Positions 26,426 through 35,220 of a stretch of DNA of 64,000 nucleotides are shown here, in pieces. This DNA comes from Stenotrophomonas sp. WZN-1. GTDB lineage: Bacteria; Pseudomonadota; Gammaproteobacteria; Xanthomonadales; Xanthomonadaceae. Under the pieces are notes generated by a model. That model was not told the origin of the DNA, ran no database searches, and saw only the letters and a list, made by a program, of their open reading frames with translations. The first letter of the stretch is position 1, and the number at the start of each line of letters is the position of its first letter. The translations under genes were made by a program, and so were the position numbers. Location: positions 2,436,001 to 2,500,000 of the forward strand of contig NZ_CP021768.1 of the NCBI RefSeq assembly GCF_002192255.1, given 5' to 3'.

Positions 26426-26755
26426 TCAGCGCCGTGAGTGCAGCACGGTGCGCTGGCGCATCGCGTTGAATTCCTGCTCCACCTGCTGGATGTCCTCGGC
26501 CTGGAAACCGGCCGCATCCAGCAGCTGGTCGGCGGCCGCCGCCGCCAGCGGATCATCGTCACGCTGGCGCCAGCAGCGCGCCGGCAGGAAATAGCCCACT
26601 TCGCTGCGCCCGCGCATGATCACCACCGGCCGGCCCGCATACAGCAGGAACTCGGCCAGATGCTGGCGCAGGCCCTCCACTGAAACATAGGCCGGTCCAA
26701 CACCCAGCATCTGGCTGGACGGTTCGGGACTTTCGAACAGCTTGCGACGGCTCAT
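26426..26755 (-). CDS. small Phd-like protein, no toxin partner seen
   Basis: A 109-residue protein. Residues 25-60 (VSVEGLRQHLAEFLLYAGRP then VVIMRGRSEVGYFLPA) follow the Phd/YefM pattern of a helix and two strands that bind DNA as a dimer. The C-terminal part (DDDPLAAAAADQLLDAAGFQ, QVEQEFNAMRQRT) is helical. A strong AAGGAGG ribosome site precedes the ATG. No toxin gene adjoins; it lies 97 bases downstream of the porin gene at the edge of the PUMA3-like island, where P. aeruginosa also carries a Phd-family gene. It may be a stand-alone regulator. Confidence 0.65.
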   Translation of the reverse strand: MSRRKLFESPEPSSQMLGVGPAYVSVEGLRQHLAEFLLYAGRPVVIMRGRSEVGYFLPARCWRQRDDDPLAAAAADQLLDAAGFQAEDIQQVEQEFNAMRQRTVLHSRR

Positions 26756-26852
26756 CCACTCCTCCTTTGTGCAACGCGTGGTCTCCTTTCCTTAGACGGG
26801 TGCATCGCTGCGCCCCCGCCACGCTTCGCGTGATGCCCATCACGCCATCCGC

Positions 26853-28598
26853 TTAGAAGCCGGTGTTGAACTCCAGCTGGAACACGTCGATCGACAGCGG
26901 CGCACCGGACACTTCCTTGGCCGCCATCCACTTGCCGCTGATCCAGCTGCGCGCGTCCAGCGCGTAGGCCCCGCCCACATAGTAGCCGCGGGCGTTGGTG
27001 CCGCCGAGGTGGAAGTTCGGATCGTTGTAGGCGTCGGGCAGTGCATCGGCCTCGATGTGCTTGTAGCCCAGCAGCGCCTGCCACTGACCCTTCTCCTTCA
27101 GTTCGGTGGCGCCGAAGGTGGCCTGCACCATCCATGCCGTGTCGCCGCTGCGGAAGGTATCGATGCTGGCGGTACCACCGGCGCCGTAGTTGTTGACGAT
27201 ACCGTTGTTGGCGCGACTGAACATCGCCTGCTTGTCGTAGGCCAGGTTGCGGATGTAGTCGCCGTCCAGGCGCAGGCCGATGCCCTGTGCCAGCTGCGTA
27301 TCCCAGCGCAGGTTCAGCGTGGCCAGGCGGAATGCCGAGGCCAGGCCGACGTACTGCGGGGTGGGCGTATTGGCCGGATCCAGCGGGTTGCGCGCGATGT
27401 CGCGGATCAGCATCAGGGTGTTGCCCTTCTGCATGAACGCCGGGCGCGACCAGTCGGTATCGCAGCCGACCGCGCCTGCATACAGCGCGCACGGCGAGGA
27501 CAGGCGGCCGCTGATGTTCTTGAAGTCGTAGTAGCCCAGCGCCGCGCGCAGCGCGTTGTCGTCGTTGAAGCGCCAGTTCACGCCCACCTGCGCACCGGAC
27601 AGCCACTTGTTCTCGTTCGGAGTCTTGACCCGGCTCTGGCTGGGCGAACTGTCGGAGGTGTATTCCAGCGGTACCACCGCCAGGTTGCCAAACAGGTCGA
27701 GGTCGCCACCGTCGAAGTCATACGTCAGGTTGGCGGCCAAGCCATCGAAGTTGAGGTCGTTGGAGAACAGCGTGTCACTGGTCCAGAACGGATTGCCGAA
27801 GCGGCCGCCACGCACCGTCACCCAGTCGGCCGGGCTGTAGGCCAGCCAGGCCTGGTCCAGCCACACATCCTTCTTGCTCAGGCCGCCACCCAGCTGCTCG
27901 GTGGTCGACACCGGGCCATTGCTGCTGCCGCTGGCCAGGCGCACGCCGGCCGTGGTGTGCTGGCCGATGGTCGCCTCGATGCCCAGGCGGGCGCGGATGC
28001 GCCACAGGTTGCGGCGGTCCTGGCGGGTGTTCAGCAGCGGCGGCAGCTGCAGGTTGGTGTTGGTGTTGGTGTCGAAACCGTTGCCGGAATTGATCGACGA
28101 CCAGTTGCTCACGATGTCGCTGTTGCGTTCGGAGAAGAAGCGCGACTCGCTGCGCACGCGCACATCGCCGGTGACCTTGATGCGCTTGGTCCACTCGGCC
28201 ACTTCGTTCGGTGCCGCCCAGCCTTCCGACTTTGCCTGCGCCATCACGTCCTGGCGCACTTCGTCACGGATACCGTCGCGCACGCTCTGCGGCACGTACG
28301 GCACGCGCACGTCACCGGCCTCCAGGGCCACGCCACCGCTGGCGGCGGCGCTGCCGGTGGCTTCAGTGCGCTGTGCGGCCGCTGCTTCGGCCTCGGCCTG
28401 TACCAGCAGCGCCTGGCCGTCTTCGGGTTTGAGTGCGCCGCTGGCGATCAGGCCCTTGATCAGCTTGACCATGGTGGTTTCGGCGGCCATCGCACCGGCC
28501 GGGACGGCCAGGCTGAGCAGCACGGCGCAGCACAGCAGCGCCCGTCGGGCCGGCCGCGGGCGGCGGGAGTCGGTTCGTGCGCGGACGTGGTCGTTCAT
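26853..28598 (-). CDS. outer-membrane porin (putative porin family)
   Basis: A 581-residue outer-membrane protein. The signal peptide (to about residue 40, AGAMAAETT) is followed by a helical, coiled-coil-like N-terminal region (KLIKGLIASGALKPEDGQAL, AEAEAAAAQ) and a barrel with VTGDVRVRSESRFFSERN, WRIRARLGIEATIG, VTVRGGRFGNPFW and a terminal SIDVFQLEFNTGF. It fits the family called putative porin, of unknown cargo. It follows the TonB gene by a few bases and ends the exbB-exbD-tonB-porin run, so it may be the outer-membrane channel energised by this set. ATG at 28598 was preferred; 28610 and 28628 are alternatives and no ribosome site decides. Confidence 0.82.
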   Translation of the reverse strand: MNDHVRARTDSRRPRPARRALLCCAVLLSLAVPAGAMAAETTMVKLIKGLIASGALKPEDGQALLVQAEAEAAAAQRTEATGSAAASGGVALEAGDVRVPYVPQSVRDGIRDEVRQDVMAQAKSEGWAAPNEVAEWTKRIKVTGDVRVRSESRFFSERNSDIVSNWSSINSGNGFDTNTNTNLQLPPLLNTRQDRRNLWRIRARLGIEATIGQHTTAGVRLASGSSNGPVSTTEQLGGGLSKKDVWLDQAWLAYSPADWVTVRGGRFGNPFWTSDTLFSNDLNFDGLAANLTYDFDGGDLDLFGNLAVVPLEYTSDSSPSQSRVKTPNENKWLSGAQVGVNWRFNDDNALRAALGYYDFKNISGRLSSPCALYAGAVGCDTDWSRPAFMQKGNTLMLIRDIARNPLDPANTPTPQYVGLASAFRLATLNLRWDTQLAQGIGLRLDGDYIRNLAYDKQAMFSRANNGIVNNYGAGGTASIDTFRSGDTAWMVQATFGATELKEKGQWQALLGYKHIEADALPDAYNDPNFHLGGTNARGYYVGGAYALDARSWISGKWMAAKEVSGAPLSIDVFQLEFNTGF

Positions 28599-28640
28599 CA
28601 CGGTTCTCATCGAAAGAAGGGGAATCATGGAAGTCGGGAA

Positions 28641-29342
28641 TCAGGCCCCGGGCCGGCGGCCCTGGATCAGGACGCGAGCGGGGAAATCGAGTGACGGCGG
28701 CGGTGCCTGGTCGACCTTGCCGATGCGCCGCAGCGCGTCGAGCACGGCCGCGTCGGCCTCCTCGTTGCCACTGCCACGCACCAGCTCGACCTTCTCCAGT
28801 CGACCATCCGTGGCCAGCCACACATTCACCTGCAGCTGGAACGCCAGGCGCTTGACCTTGTCGTCGCGCGAGATCGCCTGCTGCATCAGGTAGCCGAGGT
28901 AGCGACCGTAGGTGGCATTGCCGGCGCCGCCACGGCCGACGCCCGACGAGCCACCGCCACTGCCGGACTGGATGCCGAAGTTGTCACCGCCAGCCTGCGC
29001 ATCGGCATTCATCGTCACCGGGTCAGCGTTGTCCGGGGTCGGCGTCGGCTCTTCAGCGGGCGTCGGCTGATCCAGCGGCTCCGGCTCGGGCATCGTCTCT
29101 TCCGGCGGCGTCTCCGGCTCCGGTGGTTTTTCCGGCGGCGGGGGTGGCGGCGGAGGCGGCGGTGGCAGCGCCAGCATCGGCGGCTGCACCACCGGCCGAC
29201 GGGTACTGGCGGTGTCCTTGAACAGCAGCCACCACAGTGCGACGCCGAGCACCAGCAACGCGACCAGCACCAGCGCGACGGTCACCAGCAACGCGCGACC
29301 GCGCATGCCGGGCTCCGGTCGAGGGGGTTGATGGGCCGTCAT
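28641..29342 (-). CDS. tonB: TonB-family energy transducer
   Basis: A 233-residue TonB-type protein. One N-terminal membrane helix (about 17-40, LLVTVALVLVALLVLGVALW) is followed by a proline-rich spacer (about 52-115, with an 11-proline run and Pro-Glu repeats) and a C-terminal TonB domain (GYLMQQAISRDDKVKRLAFQ, NVWLATDGRLEKVELVRGSG). It links the inner-membrane motor to outer-membrane proteins. Its position three bases after exbD and beside tpsB and a porin points to a dedicated motor for this locus, like TonB4 of P. aeruginosa. Confidence 0.9.
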   Translation of the reverse strand: MTAHQPPRPEPGMRGRALLVTVALVLVALLVLGVALWWLLFKDTASTRRPVVQPPMLALPPPPPPPPPPPEKPPEPETPPEETMPEPEPLDQPTPAEEPTPTPDNADPVTMNADAQAGGDNFGIQSGSGGGSSGVGRGGAGNATYGRYLGYLMQQAISRDDKVKRLAFQLQVNVWLATDGRLEKVELVRGSGNEEADAAVLDALRRIGKVDQAPPPSLDFPARVLIQGRRPGA

Positions 29343-29345
29343 GCC

Positions 29346-29759
29346 TCAGCCCTGCGCCTTGCCGGTGACCAGGCCAACCTGAGCCAGCTCCAGGCGCCGC
29401 AGCAGATCCAGCACCTCGACCACGCGGGCGTACTGCACCTGCGCGTCACCGCGCACGATCACCGGGAAATCCGGCGTGGTCGCGCGTTCGGTACGCAGCC
29501 GGTCTTCCAGCTCGGCCATCGTCACCGGGTAGGCATCCAGGAACACCTGGCCACTGGGGTCGATGGTGATCGCCTTGGTCTTCGGCTTCTCCAGCGCGAC
29601 GCTGTTGCTGGCCTTCGGCAGATTGACCTCGATGCCGGGAATGGAGGCGTTGCTGGTCAGGATGAAGATCACCAGCACCACCAGCAGCACGTCGACGAAG
29701 GGCGTCACGTTGATGCCCTTCTCGCGCTTCTTGATGCCGAACTTCGCCTTCTGGCCCAT
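29346..29759 (-). CDS. exbD: ExbD/TolR family protein
   Basis: A 137-residue motor subunit: KGINVTPFVDVLLVVLVIFI holds the single helix with the proton-carrying Asp in VTPFVDVLLV. The periplasmic domain follows (VFLDAYPVTMAELEDRL, PVIVRGDAQVQYARVVEVLD). ATG at 29759 lies nine bases after the ExbB-like stop; the longer frame to 29879 overlaps that gene and was rejected. It works with the ExbB-like protein and TonB encoded on either side. Confidence 0.92.
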   Translation of the reverse strand: MGQKAKFGIKKREKGINVTPFVDVLLVVLVIFILTSNASIPGIEVNLPKASNSVALEKPKTKAITIDPSGQVFLDAYPVTMAELEDRLRTERATTPDFPVIVRGDAQVQYARVVEVLDLLRRLELAQVGLVTGKAQG

Positions 29760-29769
29760 GGCGCGCCCC

Positions 29770-31554
29770 TCAGCCCTGGACCGCGGCCGGGCCGCGCCCG
29801 TCCTGCTCTTCGGCCAGGCGCGCGGCGAACTCGTCGATGAACACCGCCATGTCCGCACCGATCGCTTCGGCGCGTGCACCCAGGTAGTTGTAGCCGAACA
29901 GTGCCGGGATCGCGACGCCGAGGCCGGCAGCCGTACACAGCAGCGCCGCGGCCATGCCTGGCGCCACCGAGTTGATGTCCACCGCGCCGGCCATCGCCGC
30001 CACCACGAACACCAGCATGATGCCGATCACGGTGCCGAACAGGCCCACGTACGGCGCACCTTCGATGGTGGTCGACAGCCAGTTCATGCGCCGCGCCATC
30101 GCTTCCTGCTCGCGCACCATCACCGCATCCATCGAGGCGCGGATCGCGGCGATGGTGGCGCCACTCAGGTAGCCACTGTTGCCGTCGCGCTGGTGGCGCT
30201 GCTGCATTTCATCGATGGCCACCTGGTAGATGCGCCACAACGAGCCATCGTGCATGGCGGCCGGTGCCTTGCCCTGCCGATCCATGTCCGACAGGGTGCG
30301 CAGCGGCACGCCGGACAGCTTGCCGAAGCTCTCGGTGAACACCGCGTTGGCCTTGCTGGTACGGCCGAAGTGGCGGCTCTTGGCGATCATGATCGCCCAC
30401 GACAGCAGCATCATCAGGCCCAGGATGGCGACCACCACCCACGCATCGAACGGCATCGCCTTGAGGATGAAGGCGAAGTGGCTCTGGCCGGCCGACTGCT
30501 CATCGGCACCGTAGCTGATCAGGCGCGAATCGGCGCCCTGCGCGGTGGCATCGGCCAGCAGCAGCGCCGCCGGGCGCGCCACCCGCGAGACGCGCAGCTC
30601 ATCCAGCGCACCTTCGAAGTTGGCCAGTGGCTGCGCCGCTCCCGGGGCATCGGCACCGACCACTGGCGCGGTGCCCAGCGCCGGCAGCTCGCCGCTCAGC
30701 TGGGCCACCACGCGGCCGTTGAGGTACAACTGCAACGCGCCCTTCTCCGCCGTCAGCGCCACGTGCGCCCACTGCCCTTCCGGAATCGGCTGCGCCGGCG
30801 TGCTGCGCTGGCCATTGAGTTGCACGAACGGCACGCGGTTCTCGATACCGACCACCAGCTCGGACGCGCCATCGCGACGGGCGTAGATCGCCTGCGCCGC
30901 ATTGTTGCTGCCCGGCTTGATCCAGGCCGAAACGGTGAACGGCGCACCCGCTTCCTGCGCCAGCGACGCGCTGGCGGGCAGCGGCAGCGGGCCCGCACCC
31001 AGCTGCACGCCACGACCGATCACCGCGCCTTCGGACGGCGGCACGACGGCACCGGCGTTGTTGCCATAAGCGGTGGTATCGCGCGCCGGCGCGTTGGCCT
31101 CGGCAAAGTGATAGACCAGCGTGTAGTCCGGGTCGAATACCTGCTGGCCGTTGCCGCTGGCCGGTGCCTTTTCATTGCCGTAGTACATCCAGATCGTCTG
31201 CGGCGCGGCAGCACTGACCGCCGGCACGTCCACCCAGACCAGGGCCAGGCCCAGCTTGGGATCGAACTGTTCGATCTGGTGGGCCAGCACGGTGCGGCCA
31301 TCACCCGAGACGAAACGCAGGTCGTTGCCCGCGTCCTGGGTACCGTCGAAACCGAAGTTGCCGGTGTGCAGGCGCAGCAGCAGCGGCGTGCGGCCCGGGT
31401 CACCGGCCAGGCCCGCGCCCTGCGGGCCGGCGTCGACGGTGATCGGCTTGCGGTACTTCCATTCGGCCTGCCACCAATTGGCATCGGCCGCAGCAGCAGG
31501 CAACGCAACCAGCGCGGCCAGCAGCAGCAACACTCGGGAAAGCAAACGGTCCAT
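29770..31554 (-). CDS. DUF2341-LamG-ExbB fusion protein
   Basis: A 594-residue fusion. After a signal peptide (ALVALPAAAADA) comes a DUF2341 domain (about 25-130: WWQAEWKYRKPITVDAG, IWMYYGNEKAP), then a LamG/concanavalin-like domain (about 150-315: FTVSAWIKPGSNNAAQAIY, QWAHVALTAEKGALQLYLNG), then the ExbB/TolQ part (about 345-580: DAWVVVAILGLMMLLSWAIM, GAPYVGLFGTVIGIMLVFVV). Ordinary ExbB has only the last part; here a periplasmic carbohydrate- or ligand-binding region is joined to the motor. The Gly-Thr-Val channel motif (FGTVIGIM) is intact. GGAGA precedes the ATG. In the exbB-exbD-tonB operon directly after tpsB. Confidence 0.87.
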   Translation of the reverse strand: MDRLLSRVLLLLAALVALPAAAADANWWQAEWKYRKPITVDAGPQGAGLAGDPGRTPLLLRLHTGNFGFDGTQDAGNDLRFVSGDGRTVLAHQIEQFDPKLGLALVWVDVPAVSAAAPQTIWMYYGNEKAPASGNGQQVFDPDYTLVYHFAEANAPARDTTAYGNNAGAVVPPSEGAVIGRGVQLGAGPLPLPASASLAQEAGAPFTVSAWIKPGSNNAAQAIYARRDGASELVVGIENRVPFVQLNGQRSTPAQPIPEGQWAHVALTAEKGALQLYLNGRVVAQLSGELPALGTAPVVGADAPGAAQPLANFEGALDELRVSRVARPAALLLADATAQGADSRLISYGADEQSAGQSHFAFILKAMPFDAWVVVAILGLMMLLSWAIMIAKSRHFGRTSKANAVFTESFGKLSGVPLRTLSDMDRQGKAPAAMHDGSLWRIYQVAIDEMQQRHQRDGNSGYLSGATIAAIRASMDAVMVREQEAMARRMNWLSTTIEGAPYVGLFGTVIGIMLVFVVAAMAGAVDINSVAPGMAAALLCTAAGLGVAIPALFGYNYLGARAEAIGADMAVFIDEFAARLAEEQDGRGPAAVQG

Positions 31555-31592
31555 GCGAAGGGTCTCCGGAGAACGCATGTTCAAGGGAAGGG

Positions 31593-33218
31593 TCAGTAAC
31601 TGGTGCTGATGTTGAAATGCAGGCGTGGGTCGTCCTTGCGCGTGACCGGGCCGTCGGCGTAGGGCCAGGCGTAGTCCAGGCGCAGTTGCAGGTGTTCGCC
31701 CAGGCGCAGCTGCGCGCCCAGGCCGACCGAGGCCAGGTTGTACTTGTCACGCTGTTCGGGCAGCGGCTGGCGCAGGCGCAGGTAGGCGGCGTCCGCAAAG
31801 CTGTAGACGCGCAGATCAGTGCCGCTCCACAGCGACCACGCCGGGGTGCGCCATTCCAGGCTGGCCAGGCCGCCGTAGTCGCCGATCGCCTCGGCCGACA
31901 GATAGCCGCGCACGGTGTACATGCCACCGGCGGCGAACTGCTCGGCCGACACCAGCGGCGCGTCGGTCACCTGCAGCGAGCCACGTGCGTACCACTGCCA
32001 GTCGTTGCCGAAGGTGTGGGTGTTGGCCACGTCGGCCTTGAAGGCCACGAAGCTCGGGTCGGCCCAGTAGCGCTTCTGGCCGAAGGCGGTGGCGTCGCTG
32101 CCGTAGCCGAGCAGGCGGCGGGTGCCGGCCACCAGCTGGGTATTGATGCTCAGCTGATCCTGCTCACCCTGGCGCACACCGACAAAGGCCAGGGTAATCG
32201 GCGCGTACTTCAGCGGCGTCTTCAGGCTGTCCTTGCCCATCTGGGTGTCTTCCTCGGTGTCCTTGAAATCCACACCAAGGCTGAGCTGGCGCCACCACTG
32301 GCTGCTGCCGGCAAGGCGATAGTTGAGCTTGAGGCCGATCGAGTGACCGTTGCCGATCACGTTGGTACCGGTGCCGGTGCCCACCTGCCCACCCGCGTTC
32401 AGCACGCGGCTGTCGGATGTGTAGCCGGACGCTTCCAGGCTCCACGGCGTGCCTTCGAACGGCATCGTGTACGAGGCCGAGAACACCTTGGCCTGTTTCG
32501 TGTCTTCCGGCGCCAGGTACACGCCGATGTTGGCGCTGTGCCCCCGCTTCCACAGGTTGTCGTAGGCCAGCGACGCGCTCAGGCGCAGCTTCTCGGTGTC
32601 GGCACTGTGGTCGTTGTTGAGCGCCGCGCTGGCACGCCACGGCGACTTCTCCTCCACCTGCAGGTCCACGTCCATCGTGCCCGGCACCTGGCCCTCGCGC
32701 ACCAGCGGCATCACCTGGCGACGCCCGCCTTCATTGAGCGCGGTCAGTTCCTTCTGCGCCTGGTCGAAGTCCGGCACCTTGCCCTCGGCCAGCGCCGGCA
32801 CGCGTTCGCGGATGCGTTCGGGCGATTCGTGGCGGGTGCCGACCACGCGCAGCTGGCCGATCGGCGTCTGCTGTACCTTCAGCAGCACGACGCCGCCACT
32901 GACCTGCTGCTCGGGAAGCTCGACGTAGACCGACTGGTAGCCGGCCTGCTGGTAGAGCGCATGGACCGCATCGCGCGCCTTCTCGACATCGGCCAGGGTC
33001 CTGCCCGGGCCGAGGAACGGTTCCACCGCGCGTTCAATGTCCCGGGGATCGAGCACGGTATTGCCGCGCACGATGTATTCATTGATGTTCACGCTGGGCG
33101 CAGGCGCTGCCTCCTGCGCGAACAGCGGCAGCGGCAGCGCTGCCAGGGCCAGCATCAATGGATGCAGGCGCAGCGGAAGGCGGACGGCTCGGCACGGAAC
33201 AGGAGTCATCGAAGGCAT
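31593..33218 (-). CDS. TpsB-type outer-membrane transporter of two-partner secretion
   Basis: A 541-residue ShlB/FhaC/HecB-family transporter. In order: signal peptide (to about 35), first POTRA (about 45-125: NINEYIVRGNTVLDPRDIER, AVHALYQQAGYQSVYVEL), second POTRA (to about 205) and a 16-strand barrel. The functional loop motif is present as GGMYTVRGYLSAEAIG. It recognises the TPS domain of the exoprotein and threads it across the outer membrane. The cognate TpsA is encoded 3 kb away on the same strand, with gsp genes between. ATG at 33218 or 33209. Next downstream is the ExbB fusion, 38 bases away. Confidence 0.92.
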   Translation of the reverse strand: MPSMTPVPCRAVRLPLRLHPLMLALAALPLPLFAQEAAPAPSVNINEYIVRGNTVLDPRDIERAVEPFLGPGRTLADVEKARDAVHALYQQAGYQSVYVELPEQQVSGGVVLLKVQQTPIGQLRVVGTRHESPERIRERVPALAEGKVPDFDQAQKELTALNEGGRRQVMPLVREGQVPGTMDVDLQVEEKSPWRASAALNNDHSADTEKLRLSASLAYDNLWKRGHSANIGVYLAPEDTKQAKVFSASYTMPFEGTPWSLEASGYTSDSRVLNAGGQVGTGTGTNVIGNGHSIGLKLNYRLAGSSQWWRQLSLGVDFKDTEEDTQMGKDSLKTPLKYAPITLAFVGVRQGEQDQLSINTQLVAGTRRLLGYGSDATAFGQKRYWADPSFVAFKADVANTHTFGNDWQWYARGSLQVTDAPLVSAEQFAAGGMYTVRGYLSAEAIGDYGGLASLEWRTPAWSLWSGTDLRVYSFADAAYLRLRQPLPEQRDKYNLASVGLGAQLRLGEHLQLRLDYAWPYADGPVTRKDDPRLHFNISTSY

Positions 33219-33306
33219 CGCGTCGTATCGAAGGGAGTGGCCAGGGAGCGGCGCGTGGGTCTACCAACAGGACGTGCACGTCGCGTCAAAACCGCCACTA
33301 GTTTTG

Positions 33307-33320
33307 TGACAGCACTGTCA
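33307..33320. promoter_or_regulatory. 14-bp inverted repeat between divergent genes
   Basis: TGACAGCACTGTCA is a perfect 6-bp dyad with a 2-base centre, located between tpsB (minus) and the small exported-protein gene (plus). It is a candidate operator; CTGTCA also resembles a Pho half-site, but the spacing is not that of a Pho box. Confidence 0.4.
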
Positions 33321-33410
33321 TCTTTCGACAGCGTCGGTACGTCCAACGGCGGAGACTGCCCGTGCCATACGTCTTCATTGCAGAACGTCGGTTGTCGCAG
33401 GAGATTCGAG

Positions 33411-33746
33411 ATGAATGAGCCGTTGAAGGCGCGCCTTCGCCCTGCCCTCGCCCTTGCCTTGTTGCTGGCGTTGCCATCGGCCTGGGCCGACAAGGCAAAG
33501 AAGCAGGACGAGGCCGCACCGTGCATCGAAGTACAGGTCAACGGCGAGCGCATCCCCGCCTGGGAGTGCCTGCAACGCAAACTGGCGCCGGCGCCGAAAT
33601 CGGCGAAGTCACCGGCGCTGCCTGAAGCCGAACGCCTGATGCGGCAGCCCGGCAACCAGCTGATGCAGTACAACCTGGAGGGCACGCGGCAGCGCATGGG
33701 TGATGCGTTCGGGCATTCGGTGGTGCCACAGCGCCCGTTGCGCTGA
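33411..33746 (+). CDS. small exported protein of unknown function
   Basis: A 111-residue protein with a signal peptide (about 1-26, ALALALLLALPSAWADKAKK). The mature part has two cysteines in APCIEVQVNGERIPAWECL, likely a disulfide, then a helical tail with QLMQYNLEGTRQRMGDAFGH. I do not recognise the family. GGAG lies seven bases before the ATG. It is surrounded by secretion genes (tpsB on one side, gspC and gspHIJ on the other), so a periplasmic accessory or T2SS substrate role is possible but unproven. Confidence 0.7.
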   Translation: MNEPLKARLRPALALALLLALPSAWADKAKKQDEAAPCIEVQVNGERIPAWECLQRKLAPAPKSAKSPALPEAERLMRQPGNQLMQYNLEGTRQRMGDAFGHSVVPQRPLR

Positions 33747-33834
33747 ACCCATGCATCCACAGAGCCGAGCCCGCGCTTGGTTGCGCCTGCGCGCCCTTCG
33801 ACATTCATGCAAAGGCAGCCGGGCGTGGGCTCGG

Positions 33835-34311
33835 CTACGGGGCGCCGCCCTGCGGAACGGCCGGCACGATGCCATCGCTCGGCACCGGTGGCAGCGCGGG
33901 CACCGGCAGGCTGCGCGATTGTCCGGCCTGGTTCAGTTCCACCACGTTGGCGCTGATGCTGGCCAGCACCGTACAGGGTCCCAACCGCTGGCCGGGCGCG
34001 TACGCCTCCGGCGGGCGTCCATCCACCGACAGCAAGGCCAGCGGCGACTGGTCGCCGGCCATCACGCCCAGCACGACCACCTCGGTCTGCACCGCACCGG
34101 GCGACAGCAGCCGCACCAGCGGCAGGCTGGCCACCGCATCGAACAATGGCCGTGCCGGCGCCTCGGCATGCGCTCCGCTGGCCGCCGCCGTCGGCGCCAC
34201 CGCAGACAGGGTGACGCTCCAGTAGGCCACCACGGCCAGCAGCAGCGTCGCTGCCAGCAGGGTCAACATGCGATTGCGATCCCAGCGCCTGCCGTCCATG
34301 TTCCGCACCAT
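33835..34311 (-). CDS. gspC: GspC-like type II secretion inner-membrane protein
   Basis: A 158-residue protein with one membrane helix (about 14-37, LTLLAATLLLAVVAYWSVTL) and a periplasmic homology region (PLVRLLSPGAVQTEVVVLGVMAG, LALLSVDGRPPEAYAPGQRL), the HR domain that links GspC to the secretin GspD. The usual PDZ or coiled-coil C-terminus is missing; it ends in a proline-rich tail. It is on the strand opposite to gspHIJ and divergent from them. Start codons at 34317 (GTG), 34311 and 34299 are all possible. Confidence 0.75.
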   Translation of the reverse strand: MVRNMDGRRWDRNRMLTLLAATLLLAVVAYWSVTLSAVAPTAAASGAHAEAPARPLFDAVASLPLVRLLSPGAVQTEVVVLGVMAGDQSPLALLSVDGRPPEAYAPGQRLGPCTVLASISANVVELNQAGQSRSLPVPALPPVPSDGIVPAVPQGGAP

Positions 34312-34414
34312 CGCCACGTTCGTGTCCGCCTACGCTAGCAGCTGCCGCTGACGCTTTTGTTTCATCATGCGAGCCTACGCTGGCAGGCATCGACCAGGAC
34401 AGGAGGCAACGTCG

Positions 34415-34861
34415 ATGCAGCACGTGCCGCGTGGTTTCACCCTGCTGGAGCTGATGGTGGTGCTGGTGATCATCGGAATCTGCACGGCGGGCATCGGCCT
34501 GGGCCTGGGCAGCCTGCTCGACCCGGGTCGGCAGCTGCGGCAGGAGGCCGAACGGCTGGCGCAGCGCCTGCAGGTGGCGCGCGACGAGGCCCGCATTGAT
34601 GGCCGCCCCTGGCGCTGGCAGGCCGACGCCGCTGGCTACCGGTTCAGCCGCCGCGAGGGTGCCCGTTGGGTGGATGTGCAACGCGACGACCTGCTGCGCC
34701 CGCAGCCCTGGCAACCGGCGGGCATCGTGGTGCAGCCGGCCACGCCGATTGAACTGAGCCCGGAGTGGATCGGCGTGGCGTGGGAACTGACGTTGTCGTT
34801 GCAGGGCCGCCAGCTGCGTCTTCGTGATGATGGCAGCGGACAGTTGCAGGTCGTGCAGTGA
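34415..34861 (+). CDS. gspH: T2SS minor pseudopilin GspH
   Basis: A 148-residue prepilin-like protein with a short leader ending PRG and the cleavage motif G|FTLLELMVVLVIIGI, followed by the hydrophobic N-terminal helix and a soluble domain (EAERLAQRLQVARDEARIDG, GYRFSRREGARW) typical of GspH. PilD-type peptidase should process it; no gspO is present in the window. AGGAGG lies eight bases before the ATG at 34415. The gene overlaps gspI by four bases. Confidence 0.88.
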   Translation: MQHVPRGFTLLELMVVLVIIGICTAGIGLGLGSLLDPGRQLRQEAERLAQRLQVARDEARIDGRPWRWQADAAGYRFSRREGARWVDVQRDDLLRPQPWQPAGIVVQPATPIELSPEWIGVAWELTLSLQGRQLRLRDDGSGQLQVVQ

Positions 34862-35220
34862 AGCGGAACATGCGCGGATTCACCCTGATCGAAGTACTGA
34901 TCGCGCTGGCGATCGTTTCGATTGCGCTGGCGGCGGTGATGCGCTCGGTCGCGGTGGCGACCGACGATCAGTCGCGCCTGCGCGACCGCCGCCTGGCACT
35001 GTTGTGCGTGCAGGACCGCTGGCAGGAGCTGCGCCTGGCCGGGCAGCCGCCGCAGGATGCGCGACTGCGCTGCGTGCAGGGGCGCAGCACGTTCCTGGTG
35101 CTGCAACATCTCGGCACCGGCAGCGACAGCCAGCCGCAACTGGAACTGAGCGTGGTGGCCGAAGATGCGCCGCGGCAGTCGCTGGCCCGGATGCAGCTGC
35201 CGTGGACCCCCACGCAATGA
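34858..35220 (+). CDS. gspI: T2SS minor pseudopilin GspI
   Basis: A 120-residue pseudopilin with leader MKRNMRG and motif G|FTLIEVLIALAIVSIAL, then a body with LRDRRLALLCVQDRWQELRL and ELSVVAEDAPRQSLARMQL that fits GspI. Translation likely starts at the GTG at 34858, which overlaps the gspH stop (GTGA); the ATG at 34870 would leave only a two-residue leader. It forms the tip complex of the pseudopilus with GspJ and GspK. Confidence 0.87.
   Translation: MKRNMRGFTLIEVLIALAIVSIALAAVMRSVAVATDDQSRLRDRRLALLCVQDRWQELRLAGQPPQDARLRCVQGRSTFLVLQHLGTGSDSQPQLELSVVAEDAPRQSLARMQLPWTPTQ

Noticed and set aside
31617..33746. A 709-codon plus-strand frame
   Set aside because: It runs antisense to tpsB; only its last 111 codons (from 33411), with a ribosome site and signal peptide, are a real gene.
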